A stretch of DNA of 64,000 nt from Dysgonomonas sp. Marseille-P4677 (GTDB lineage: Bacteria; Bacteroidota; Bacteroidia; Bacteroidales; Dysgonomonadaceae), in the NCBI RefSeq assembly GCF_016652235.1, contig NZ_JAEPKU010000001.1, positions 116,439-180,438 on the forward strand, in the 5' to 3' direction. The notes below the pieces were generated by a model, which did not search any database, was not told the origin of the DNA, and saw only the letters and a program-made list of their open reading frames with translations. The position numbers were made by a program, and so were the translations under genes. Shown here in pieces: positions 1-8,800 of this stretch (positions are counted from its first letter, which is position 1; every line of letters begins with the position of its first letter).

Positions 1-1
1 G

Positions 2-1021
2 ACCCATCTGAATGAAGATATGCCGACAACATTAAGAGGAGTGAAGTTATATCCCATAAAACATGCCGAGAATAAAAGTTTGAATTTGTATTTTTTGAAA
101 GTAGCTTTTTATTTATTCAAAAATGCGAGAAAGATTGATGTTTTAATGACTTTCCATATCTTTATGAGGGCAGGGAAAATAGCATTGCTTTACAAGTTGT
201 TGAATCCTAAAGGAAAATCGTACGTTAAGTTAGATATTCCTATCTATATTGCAGATCGTATTTCAGCATTTTTCAATAATGGAGGAATAAAGGCTAAACT
301 CAAAAAGAAGGCTTATAAGTCTTATTTTAAAAATGTGGATTTATTTTCTTGCGAAAGTACGGATGCTTATAATCGTTTGTTTAATGATGAAAGTTTAGCC
401 CCTTATTTTAAGGATAAACTTATTATATTAGAAAATGGTTGCGATGATCAATTGATAGGTGAATTAGGCGTTTCTGCAAGGGGATTTGATGAAAAAGAAA
501 ATGTATTTATAACTGTCGGACGATTAGGTACTTTCGAAAAGCATACCGAGTTGTTTATGCAAGCTCTTGAGAAGACAGGAATGAAAGGTTGGAAGGCTTA
601 TTTAATTGGTCCAATACAGGAAGAATTTAAAGAGTATATAGATAATTTCTTTCTGCGCAATCCACATTTGAAAGAGAACGTTGTATTTATAGGGGCTATT
701 TATGATAAAAAAATATTGTGGGATATATATAGTAAAGCTAAAGTGTTTGTCCTTTCTTCCAGAACAGAGAGTTCGGGGATTGTTCTGTACGAAGCTAAAA
801 TATTTAAGAACTATATAGTTACTACCCCTGTAGGTGCTTCGGCCGATGTTGTTGGCGATGGGTGCGGATGCACTACAGATATGAATGATCCAGCGGTTTT
901 GTCGGATATCCTGAATAGTATCATCTTAGGGAAGAGAAAAATAGATGTGTATGAAGGTATAGATATCACACAATTATATTGGAGTAATCAAGTTAAAAAG
1001 TTGAATTTGATTTTAAAGTGA
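2..1021 (+). CDS. glycosyltransferase family 4 (GT4-like), 5' end outside the window
   Basis: The reading frame is open to the left edge, so this is the C-terminal part (about 339 residues visible) of a cytoplasmic glycosyltransferase that transfers a sugar from an activated donor, probably onto a surface glycan or lipid. The C-terminal Rossmann half is clear: a VGRLGTFEKH strand-loop that opens the donor-binding domain, and further on RTESSGIVLYEAK, which fits the GT4 E-x7-E motif that contacts the nucleotide-sugar. An internal ATG at 20 is not a convincing start, because the acceptor-binding N-terminal domain would be cut. The stop overlaps a GTG just upstream of folA, so the two genes may be cotranscribed. 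Donor and acceptor cannot be read from the sequence. Confidence 0.8.
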   Translation, partial: THLNEDMPTTLRGVKLYPIKHAENKSLNLYFLKVAFYLFKNARKIDVLMTFHIFMRAGKIALLYKLLNPKGKSYVKLDIPIYIADRISAFFNNGGIKAKLKKKAYKSYFKNVDLFSCESTDAYNRLFNDESLAPYFKDKLIILENGCDDQLIGELGVSARGFDEKENVFITVGRLGTFEKHTELFMQALEKTGMKGWKAYLIGPIQEEFKEYIDNFFLRNPHLKENVVFIGAIYDKKILWDIYSKAKVFVLSSRTESSGIVLYEAKIFKNYIVTTPVGASADVVGDGCGCTTDMNDPAVLSDILNSIILGKRKIDVYEGIDITQLYWSNQVKKLNLILK

Positions 1022-1029
1022 AAATTAAT

Positions 1030-1530
1030 ATGGGAAAAATATCAATAATAGTGGCGGCAGACGAGAATAACGCAATAGGTAAAGATAATAATCTACTATG
1101 TTATTTGCCTAACGATTTAAAATATTTTAAATCTATAACAGATGGGCACTCTGTGATTATGGGACGTAAGACGTTTGAGTCTTTACCGAAAGGTGCATTG
1201 CCAAATCGGCGCAATATTGTTATAACCAGAAATAAGGATTTACGGTTTGACCGCTGCGAAATGTGTTCCTCGATAGAGGAGGCTATAGCTCTGTGTGAAG
1301 ATGAGACAGAGGTTTTTATCATAGGTGGTGGTTCAGTCTATAGGGAAGCAATGAAATATGCAGATAAACTTTATCTGACACGTATACATCATTCTTTCGA
1401 GGGCGCTGATACATTCTTTCCGGAAATAAATGCTTCGATATGGAATAAAGCATCTGAAGAGGATCATACTGTTGATGAAAAGCATAAATATGACTATAGT
1501 TTTATCACTTTCAATAAAATAAAACGTTAA
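1030..1530 (+). CDS. folA: dihydrofolate reductase
   Basis: Reduces dihydrofolate to tetrahydrofolate with NADPH in the cytoplasm. The protein of 166 residues is a normal bacterial length. The start ISIIVAADENNAIGKDN is the classical DHFR N-terminus (substrate and cofactor pocket). GRKTFESLP matches the NADPH-binding segment and FIIGGGSVYREAM the GG-containing cofactor loop near residue 95-105. A GTG at 1018 would add four residues and overlap the stop of the preceding glycosyltransferase; I chose the ATG at 1030 because family members begin one residue before the first beta strand. No thymidylate synthase gene is adjacent in the window. Confidence 0.95.
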   Translation: MGKISIIVAADENNAIGKDNNLLCYLPNDLKYFKSITDGHSVIMGRKTFESLPKGALPNRRNIVITRNKDLRFDRCEMCSSIEEAIALCEDETEVFIIGGGSVYREAMKYADKLYLTRIHHSFEGADTFFPEINASIWNKASEEDHTVDEKHKYDYSFITFNKIKR

Positions 1531-1534
1531 TATA

Positions 1535-1566
1535 CTTGCTTATATTAAATAAACATCCTATTTTTG
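1535..1566 (+). promoter_or_regulatory. Bacteroidetes-type promoter for rpmH
   Basis: CTTG at 1535-1538, a 20-nt spacer, and TATTTTTG at 1559-1566. This fits the Bacteroidetes consensus TTTG-N19-21-TAnnTTTG. It lies just after folA and about 47 nt before the rpmH start. Confidence 0.6.
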
Positions 1567-1612
1567 CAACCCGAAACTCGAAGGAAAATAATAACAGAAA
1601 ATATATATAGAG

Positions 1613-1765
1613 ATGAAAAGAACTTTTCAACCATCAAACAGAAAAAGAAAAAACAAACATGGTTTTCGCTCTAGAATGGCTACTGCAAATGGACGTAGAG
1701 TGCTTGCAGCCCGCAGAGCAAAAGGTAGAGCAAAACTTTCAGTTTCTGACGAATACAGCAAATAA
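1613..1765 (+). CDS. rpmH: 50S ribosomal protein L34
   Basis: A 50-residue, extremely basic protein of the large ribosomal subunit. It begins [18 protein letters not shown], continues with [19 protein letters not shown], and ends in an SVSDEYSK tail. The core is the invariant L34 signature, and the length is typical for Bacteroidetes. In many bacteria rpmH sits beside rnpA and dnaA; neither is here, so the gene is monocistronic, with its own promoter upstream and a hairpin downstream. Confidence 0.97.
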   Translation: MKRTFQPSNRKRKNKHGFRSRMATANGRRVLAARRAKGRAKLSVSDEYSK

Positions 1766-1799
1766 TATTCTTTAGTAAGATTTATTGCTTAAATATACG

Positions 1800-1832
1800 A
1801 AGTAGGAATTATGATAATAATTCTTACTTTTG
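1800..1832 (+). terminator. hairpin after rpmH, overlapping a promoter-like box
   Basis: A 12-bp stem (AGTAGGAATTAT at 1801-1812 with ATAATTCTTACT at 1817-1828, one G-T pair, loop GATA) is followed by TTTTGTTG. It reads as an intrinsic terminator for rpmH. The 3' arm also contains TACTTTTG (1825-1832), which fits the TAnnTTTG promoter box and lies 20 nt before the next start, so the same bases may serve both roles. Confidence 0.6.
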
Positions 1833-1851
1833 TTGTATATAGTCACTCGTT

Positions 1852-2349
1852 ATGATTTTAAGTTGGTTTGATCTGGTTGTTGTAATACTTATATTAATGA
1901 CCCTTGTTAAGGGTTTCTTCTCTGGTCTCGTAATGCAGGTTGCATCCTTGGCCGGGATTGTATTAGGTGCAATATTTGCTGGAAAACTATCCGAGTTATT
2001 TGCACCAAAACTAATTGAATTTACCAATAGTTCTCCCCATATAACAGGTCCTCTTTCTTATATTCTTGCTTTTATAGCTATTCTGGTTGTTTTGTTTCTT
2101 ACCGGTAAATTGCTGGAGTCGTTTGTTGATGCTTTGAAAATGAACACTCTGAATCGGTTAGCTGGAGCGTTGTTCTGTGCAGCAAAGTGGCTTGTTGTTT
2201 TTAGTATCCTGCTAAATCTTATAGTTGAGTTTGATCAACAGAAGCAAATAATAAAAGAGGATGTGCGTCAACAATCTCACACCTATCCTCTTGTGTCTGA
2301 AATCTCAAAAGCTGTGATACCTTATCTTCGTTTCGATTGGTTTAATTAG
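1852..2349 (+). CDS. CvpA family inner-membrane protein
   Basis: A 165-residue integral membrane protein with about four hydrophobic helices (roughly residues 5-25, 30-50, 65-85 and 100-120) and a polar C-terminal tail. The opening WFDLVVVILILMTLVKGFFSGL and the following region VASLAGIVLGAIFAGKLS are typical of the CvpA family, named for its effect on colicin V production in E. coli; its biochemical role is unknown. The last 8 bases overlap the convergent thioredoxin gene. Confidence 0.85.
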   Translation: MILSWFDLVVVILILMTLVKGFFSGLVMQVASLAGIVLGAIFAGKLSELFAPKLIEFTNSSPHITGPLSYILAFIAILVVLFLTGKLLESFVDALKMNTLNRLAGALFCAAKWLVVFSILLNLIVEFDQQKQIIKEDVRQQSHTYPLVSEISKAVIPYLRFDWFN

Positions 2350-2782
2350 CTTTCTTTTCCGAATATTTATCAATAATCTCTACCAATTTATCCTTCGATA
2401 CCAATCCCATAATACGGTCTACCTCTTTACCATCCTTATAGACTACGATAGTCGGTAAAGCTTGTATACCATTGTCTATCGCAAACTTTTTATAATTATC
2501 GACATTTAACTTGCCTATTTTTACAGAGTTCTTATATTCAGATGCTACTTCATCAAGTATAGGTGCCATTTTGCGGCAAGGCCCACACCAAGCTGCCCAA
2601 AAGTCGACGAAAACAAGCCCCTTTGCTGTTTCTCCACTATAATTAGATGCTGATAACGTCACTATAGGAGATTTATCCTTTTTAGGTTCATCCAGTATTT
2701 TAGCTGAGATATTACTGCTGTAAAGCATTAGCAAAGCTACTAAAGCAAGACTTAGACCACGGAATAATATTTTTTTGTTCAT
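2342..2782 (-). CDS. exported thioredoxin
   Basis: A 146-residue thioredoxin-fold protein with an N-terminal signal peptide (basic MNKK, hydrophobic stretch about residues 8-22), so it should act in the periplasm rather than the cytoplasm. The active site WCGPC has Cys66 and Cys69. The motif VDFWAAWCGPCRKMAPIL, the later cis-proline segment ALPTIVVYKDG and the final amphipathic helix are all canonical. Likely role: disulfide reduction or relay in the cell envelope; the partner is not known. Its 3' end overlaps the convergent CvpA gene, and its own promoter box lies at 2813-2820. Confidence 0.92.
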   Translation of the reverse strand: MNKKILFRGLSLALVALLMLYSSNISAKILDEPKKDKSPIVTLSASNYSGETAKGLVFVDFWAAWCGPCRKMAPILDEVASEYKNSVKIGKLNVDNYKKFAIDNGIQALPTIVVYKDGKEVDRIMGLVSKDKLVEIIDKYSEKKAN

Positions 2783-2812
2783 TACTCTATTTTTATTTTT
2801 AATATAAGATCA

Positions 2813-2820
2813 CAAATATA
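2813..2820 (-). promoter_or_regulatory. promoter -7 box for the thioredoxin gene
   Basis: TATATTTG on the minus strand, a full match to TAnnTTTG, about 30 nt before the ATG. I see no clear -33 TTTG. Confidence 0.5.
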
Positions 2821-2895
2821 ATAGGTAAATTCAATTAAAAGGAATCCCTTATCACTATTTATTCTTTTTTCAGGTAATTATAACTCAAAATAAAT

Positions 2896-2903
2896 TATTT
2901 TTG
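2896..2903 (+). promoter_or_regulatory. promoter -7 box for the acyltransferase pair
   Basis: TATTTTTG on the plus strand, a full match to TAnnTTTG, 30 nt before the start at 2934. No clear -33 element. Confidence 0.45.
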
Positions 2904-2933
2904 TAATAGAAAGGTTATTAGACTATTTTAGGA

Positions 2934-3764
2934 ATGAATCAGACTCCCCTAGTATTGGACTTAGATAAAGTTTTGGAAGAGAAGGCACCGAAGATTTATA
3001 ATAAAATTCCCAGATTTATTATAAATTATCTAAAGCGTAAAGTGCACATAGACGAATTGAACGAGATACTTCGTATATATGCCGACAAAGAGGGGGTTGA
3101 TTTTATGCAGGCTGTTGTTGGTTATTTCAATCTTAAGCTAGATGTATACGGCCTTGAAAATATACCCCAAGAAGGGCGTTTTATTTTTGCTTCAAATCAT
3201 CCTTTAGGCGGACTCGATGGTATTTGTTTATCGGCTGTAGTTGGCGAAAGATATGATAAAAGAATAAAGTATGTAGTGAATGATGTTCTTTATTTTATAA
3301 GAAACCTACAGCCGATATTCTTACCGGTTAATAAATACGGCCGGCAATCAAAGCAAGCAACAACAACTCTAAACGAAGCTTATGAGTCTGATGACCAGAT
3401 TATCACTTTCCCGGCAGGGCTTTGCTCACGAAAGACCAAGGGAGCGATATGCGATCTTCCGTGGCAAAAAAATTTTATAGTAAAAGCTATAGATTCTAAA
3501 CGGGATATTGTACCTGTTTATTTTAATGCGAAAAATTCAAACTTTTTCTATTGGTTTGCCAATATAAGGAAATCTTTAGGGATAAAGTTTAATATAGAGT
3601 TAATCCTACTGCCAGATGAGATGTTTAAGAACAAGAATACAAATTTTTCCATTACCTTTGGAGAGCCGATTCCGTATTCTCGTTTCGATAATACAAAGAA
3701 TACCTCACAATGGGCTGAATATGTAAAGAATATAGCTTATAATCTGGCAGAAACTAAAAAATAA
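2934..3764 (+). CDS. lysophospholipid/amino-lipid O-acyltransferase (GlsA-like)
   Basis: A 276-residue protein of the PlsC-type acyltransferase superfamily. The catalytic block is SNHPLGGLDG (His89, Asp95), and FPAGLCSRKTKG near residue 162 matches the second acyltransferase motif. His and Asp are separated by five residues rather than the four of classical PlsC. Three bases separate it from a GNAT-like N-acyltransferase. In Bacteroides an N-acyltransferase (GlsB) and an O-acyltransferase (GlsA) together make mono- and di-acylated glycine lipids, so by context this is probably the O-acylating partner. The alternative is an ordinary 1-acylglycerol-3-phosphate acyltransferase. No signal peptide; expected on the inner face of the cytoplasmic membrane. 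Confidence 0.75.
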   Translation: MNQTPLVLDLDKVLEEKAPKIYNKIPRFIINYLKRKVHIDELNEILRIYADKEGVDFMQAVVGYFNLKLDVYGLENIPQEGRFIFASNHPLGGLDGICLSAVVGERYDKRIKYVVNDVLYFIRNLQPIFLPVNKYGRQSKQATTTLNEAYESDDQIITFPAGLCSRKTKGAICDLPWQKNFIVKAIDSKRDIVPVYFNAKNSNFFYWFANIRKSLGIKFNIELILLPDEMFKNKNTNFSITFGEPIPYSRFDNTKNTSQWAEYVKNIAYNLAETKK

Positions 3765-3767
3765 AAG

Positions 3768-4832
3768 ATGGATACAATCATCTCTCCAATAGATAAGAGC
3801 TTATTAAAGGCTGAACTGACAAAAGACAAATTCTTGAGGCACACCAACAAGGCCAATAATGAAATCTATATAGTTACACATCATAATTCACCTAATGTGA
3901 TGCTGGAGATTGGTAGATTGCGTGAAATAGCTTTCCGTTATTACGGAGGAGGAACAGGTAAGGCTACCGATATAGATGAATACGATACAATGGATAATCC
4001 GTACAAGCAATTGATAGTATGGAATCCGGATGCCGAAGAGATAATAGGTGGTTATCGTTTTATCTGTGGACCTGACATTTGTTTCGATGATAATGGAGAA
4101 CCTATCTTGGCTACATCGCATTTGTTTCATTTCTCTAAAAAGTTTATAGATGAGTATCTCCCTTGTACATTTGAATTAGGACGTTCATTCGTAACTTTAG
4201 AGTATCAGTCCACTTTGGCAGGCTCGAAGGGTATTTTTGCTCTCGATAATCTATGGGACGGGCTTGGCGCTCTTTCTGTAGCCGATCCCTCAATGAAATA
4301 TTTCTTCGGGAAAGTAACAATGTATGATACTTATAATACGCAGGCGCGGGATATGATACTTTATTTTATGAATAAATATTTTCCCGATCCGGATAGATTG
4401 GTCTTCCCTAAGCAAGCATTGAATATTGGAACAGATATAAGGAAGCTTATAAAATTATTCGATGGAGAAACATTCAAGCTTGATTATAAAATATTAAATA
4501 CCTCGGTTCGGAAGTTAGGACTTAATATTCCTCCGTTGGTAAATGCTTACATCAGTCTCTCCCCTCAAATGAAAGTATTTGGTACAGCTGTAAATGATAC
4601 ATTTGGAAATGTAGAAGAAACAGGAATACTTATCAATGTAGACGAAATACTGGAAGAAAAGAAGAAAAGGCATATTGAATCCTATTTGAGGGACAAACCT
4701 TCAAAACGCTTTCTTAAGCGTCTCCGTCAAATGATAAATTGGAGTTGGTCGAGGAATGAAAATAAACCCAAGAAAAAGAATGAAGGCTTTTTTACAATCA
4801 CCCGTCGGAGTAATAGAGATAGAAGAGAATGA
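3768..4832 (+). CDS. GNAT-fold N-acyltransferase (GlsB/OlsB-like, 'hemolysin' family)
   Basis: A 354-residue protein of the ornithine/glycine lipid N-acyltransferase type often mis-annotated as hemolysin. The core has MLEIGRLREIAFRYYGGGTGK, a segment before Asp-rich DIDEYD, IIGGYRFICG and FELGRSFV, features of the acyl-ACP-dependent N-acyltransferases. Family knowledge: GlsB acylates the amino group of glycine with a 3-hydroxy fatty acid, and the neighbouring O-acyltransferase adds a second chain. The C-terminus (from about residue 295) is strongly basic and could hold the protein on the membrane. The last 53 bp overlap the next gene in another frame. Glycine as substrate is inferred from Bacteroides; ornithine is possible. 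Confidence 0.72.
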   Translation: MDTIISPIDKSLLKAELTKDKFLRHTNKANNEIYIVTHHNSPNVMLEIGRLREIAFRYYGGGTGKATDIDEYDTMDNPYKQLIVWNPDAEEIIGGYRFICGPDICFDDNGEPILATSHLFHFSKKFIDEYLPCTFELGRSFVTLEYQSTLAGSKGIFALDNLWDGLGALSVADPSMKYFFGKVTMYDTYNTQARDMILYFMNKYFPDPDRLVFPKQALNIGTDIRKLIKLFDGETFKLDYKILNTSVRKLGLNIPPLVNAYISLSPQMKVFGTAVNDTFGNVEETGILINVDEILEEKKKRHIESYLRDKPSKRFLKRLRQMINWSWSRNENKPKKKNEGFFTITRRSNRDRRE

Positions 4833-5259
4833 CGGATATATCTCCTCTGTCAGATTTGTTTCTGAAATGCCTGAAGTAAAGGCTCCACTATCCAATATCC
4901 TTAATCAGGCCATCAATCAGTTAGAGGAATACTTTTCCGGCGAGAGAAAAATATTTGATCTTCCTCTAAAACAAGCAGGAACCCCTTTTCAGGAAAAATC
5001 ATGGGATTACTTGATGACAATTCCTTATGGTAAAACAGTATCATATAAAGACGAAGCTATTGCGATCGGTTCTCCTAAGGGATGTCGGGCAGTTGGTTCC
5101 GCAAATGGTAAAAATAATATAGCTATCATAGTTCCTTGCCATCGTGTTATAAATGAGGGAAAAGGTTTAGGAGGTTATGCTTATGGTTTGGATGTGAAGA
5201 AATATTTGTTAAAGTTTGAATCTCAGAGTATTGATGCAACGTTATTTGGGCCGATGTAA
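4780..5259 (+). CDS. ogt: methylated-DNA--[protein]-cysteine S-methyltransferase
   Basis: A suicide DNA-repair protein that moves the methyl group from O6-methylguanine to its own cysteine. The motif VPCHRVI gives acceptor Cys120, preceded by the DNA-binding helix segment GCRAVGSANGKNN that carries the arginine finger. The length of 159 residues fits single-domain Ogt/AGT proteins. I use the ATG at 4780; an ATG at 4756 would add eight mostly basic residues. Either start overlaps the preceding acyltransferase gene out of frame, so the genes are translationally close. The next gene (maf) follows after 14 bp. Confidence 0.93.
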   Translation: MKAFLQSPVGVIEIEENDGYISSVRFVSEMPEVKAPLSNILNQAINQLEEYFSGERKIFDLPLKQAGTPFQEKSWDYLMTIPYGKTVSYKDEAIAIGSPKGCRAVGSANGKNNIAIIVPCHRVINEGKGLGGYAYGLDVKKYLLKFESQSIDATLFGPM

Positions 5260-5273
5260 TTTAAATTATAAGA

Positions 5274-5852
5274 ATGTTAGATTTATCTCAATATAAAATA
5301 GTATTGGCCTCTAATTCGCCACGACGAAAAGAGCTGCTTTCGGGTCTTGATGTTGATTATGTAATAAAGATATTGCCGGATATAGATGAGGATTATCCCG
5401 ATGATTTAAAGGGGGAAGATATTGCAATCTACATTGCAAAAGAAAAGGCAAATGCTTATTTAGATTTTCTGGAAGAAGATACCTTACTTATAACTGCTGA
5501 TACAATTGTATTGTTGGGCGATAAAGTCTATGGTAAACCAATTGATGAGGATGAAGCTAAACAAATGCTTCGTGACTTGTCAGGAAATACACATAAAGTA
5601 CTGACCGGAGTTTGTATTACAACAAAGCAACAGCAGAAAACATTTGCAGTGTCTTCCGATGTGCGATTTGCCAAACTTGAAGATGACGAAATAGATTATT
5701 ATGTAACCAAGTATAAGCCTCTGGATAAAGCAGGGGCATATGGTGTTCAGGAATGGATCGGGTATATTGCAGTCGAATATATTTCGGGTTCCTATTTCAA
5801 TATAATGGGTTTACCAATACAGCGTCTCTATCAAGAACTGAAATGTTTCTGA
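5274..5852 (+). CDS. maf: Maf family nucleoside triphosphate pyrophosphatase
   Basis: A 192-residue housecleaning enzyme that hydrolyses non-canonical or excess nucleotides (dTTP/UTP in the YhdE branch) to monophosphates. The signature LASNSPRRKELL lies at residues 11-22. The Asp in ITADTIVLL, the GKP loop, SGNTHKVLTGV and the late DKAGAYGVQ and GSYFNIMGLP segments are all standard. It ends five bases from the convergent HTCS gene; a short stem (TCTGATCT/AGATCGGA, 5849-5870) at the junction has no T-run. Confidence 0.93.
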   Translation: MLDLSQYKIVLASNSPRRKELLSGLDVDYVIKILPDIDEDYPDDLKGEDIAIYIAKEKANAYLDFLEEDTLLITADTIVLLGDKVYGKPIDEDEAKQMLRDLSGNTHKVLTGVCITTKQQQKTFAVSSDVRFAKLEDDEIDYYVTKYKPLDKAGAYGVQEWIGYIAVEYISGSYFNIMGLPIQRLYQELKCF

Positions 5853-5857
5853 TCTGT

Positions 5858-8800
5858 TTATAGATCGGATATCTCCTTATCCCTATATTCTTTAGGGGTA
5901 CATCCAAATTTCTGTGAAAATGACCGAAAGAAGGTTGCTCTATTAGAGAATCCCGATTTATATATAATCTCATCAATAGTTAGTTTTGTATTAATGAGTA
6001 AATTGCGGGCGATATGCAATCTACTATCTTTAATCATATCAGTCGGACTATCACTATTGATTTCACTCAATTTTCTATAAAGGTGGCGAGGACTCATATT
6101 TAGCTCATCAGCTATAAATTGAGCAGATAGCTTCTTGTTTGTAATGTTCTTCTCGATGATATCGAGGATGTCTTGTATAAACTTAGTATTTTCTTTATGA
6201 GTCATTTTACCTTCAGAAAGGTCATAAGCACTTAAAGGTGAATGGAAGTAGTCCTTCAATGTCTCCTTCCTTGAAATGAGGTGTTTTACCGATGTAGCTA
6301 AATAGTCAACGTTGAATGGCTTGGTAATATACATCTCTGCCCCTGACGCAAGGCCCTCTATTTGCTCTTCTACTGCATGTTTTGCGGAGACAAGTATCAT
6401 CGGTATGTGAGCAGTTTTCTTGTCTGCTTTTATTGTTTTGGCCAAAGCTATACCATCTATTGCAGGCATCATTACATCACATATAATAATGTCGGGATGC
6501 ATCTTTAATAAAATGTTTTCTACTTCCAATGGTTTGTTTACAGGGATTGTATTATACTCATTAGCAAATATTTCATTTATAAACCAAAGAATTTCTATGT
6601 CGTCATCTATAATCAGTATAGTAGGTTTTGATTTGTCAAACTCATATTCGGGTAATTCGATTGAGGGTTCATAGTCTTTCCTCCGGTTTAATTCAGGATA
6701 AATATTATTTATCTCATTCTGGGCGATTGATACTTCTTTTTCAGGTAAAGAGACAATAAACTCTGTTTCTTTATTTAGTTCGCTATTAACCTTAATAGTT
6801 CCTCCTAGTAGTTTCACCATACTATTACATATTGCCAATCCCAGACCATTACGCGATGAGTTATTTTTGACATCCTGATTCTCAAAGTTGTCTAGGATGC
6901 TGTATCGGTCGAATATATGATTCAGGTCTTTCTCTTTGATCCCTTTTCCCGTATTGCATACTATTATTTGTAGGATTCCGTCTTGAATAGCCACATCTAT
7001 TCGTATTTGTCCATCAACCGGCGTATATTTGAAGGCGTTGGATACTAGATTAGTTATGATGGTATATATAAATCCCTTATCGGAATTCCAAATAAGAGGT
7101 TCACTAATATTGCAAATGAATTCAATATTATTTGACTCGGATAGATCGTAGAATGAGCTGCTTATATCATTTACTATGGCTGCAATTTGCAGGCTTTCTA
7201 TTTGAGGTAATTTATTGCCGGTCTCAATTCTTCTAAATTCGATCAGGTCTTGAATAAGGTCGTTGAGTCTTTCAGCATTACGCTGAATTAACTGTGTATA
7301 TTTTCTTACAAACCGATCAGAGCCACTATGTGATAAGATACGGTCGCAAGGTCCGTAAATTAGGGTAAGAGGTGTGCAGAATTCGTGGGCTATATTTGTG
7401 AAAAAGCTGAGTTTCGATTCATATACTTCTTCCTGATGTTGTTGTTTGATTTTTTTTAGTGTCTCTAATTTCCTTTTTCGATCTTTTTCGATCATCGTTT
7501 TTATAAGTAGTGTAATACAGGCAAATATAGCTAATATATATATAACATAAGCCCACCACGACATGTACCATGGAGGAAGTATTTTTATAGTAATGGAGTA
7601 TGCGGGGCTTTCGTTTCCTGTAAGTCTATTCTTGTATTTGATGGATAAAGTGTATGTTCCCGGGGATAGATTAGTAAAAGAGGCACTATTTGATGAACCG
7701 TTTTCTATCCATTGTGTACCTAGGTTATCCAGTTTGTAGAAGTAGGAGTAATTATTCCCATTAATATAATCCAGAGCAGTGAATGAAATAGAAAAGAAGT
7801 TTTGGTTATAATTCAAATTGAGGATATTCCTATCGTGCCTATTTTCGATAAAATCGGATATATTCTTTTCTTTTCCAAATATAGAAAGATTATCAAAATA
7901 TATCTTAGGTAGATATTCCTGCTGAGGTGTTTCTGTTTCGGTAAAGGATACGAATCCATTGATTCCTCCAAAAAAGATAGTAGCAGTTGTTTCGTCATAA
8001 AAAGATGCTCCATCACTGAATTCAGTAACCTGTAACCCATTTAAATTATTATAAACCTGGAAATCTTCATTCTCGGTATCGAATTTTACAATTCCATTAT
8101 TTGTACTCAACCAAAGGTTGTTCTTAGAGTCCTTGAGTATTCCATGTATTGTATTATTGGGAAAACCGTTCGCTTCGTTATATATTACATTTTCTCCATT
8201 TTTAGTGTGTTTTACAAGGCCAAAGCTAGTACCGAACCAGAAGTTGTCATTTGAATCTTTGACTATAGAGAATATATCATTTAATGTTTGATTATTTCCT
8301 GAATTATCCAATAGTAAGGTGGATGTACTCAAGTCTCGGGTGTCTACTCGGATTGCACCATAGCCTCTGTTGCCAAACCAGATGGCAGTCTCGTTTTCTT
8401 TGTATAATGTAAAGAAAAAGTTATACATACCCTTTGCTCCATGAATTGTAAGCCTATTTGTACCTTTCAATGTAGGAGAATTTTCCGAACCGGATATTTT
8501 TGCTTTAACAATTCCTGTACCTACCGTTGCAATCCATAGTGTCGTATCGTTTGCTTCATGTATTGCATGTACGTATTTTATAGGTACACCATCTACATTA
8601 GCTTCTATATTTCTTATTTCTTTATCTTTATAGGAGTAGTAATTGATCCCGTTTTCACCTCCTATCCATAGTATATTCCTGCTGCTTTTTGCAAAAGTAA
8701 AAATTGAGTTATCTTTTAAAGTGCTATTCTCGGCAGTATAGTATTTTACCGGAATATCAGATAATGGTTTGTCAGGTGTGTAATTTTGAAACTTAAGTAT

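Noticed and set aside
5849..5870. Terminator between maf and the HTCS gene
   Set aside because: The 8-bp stem has no T-run on either side, and it lies over the last codons of both genes; too weak to list as a terminator.
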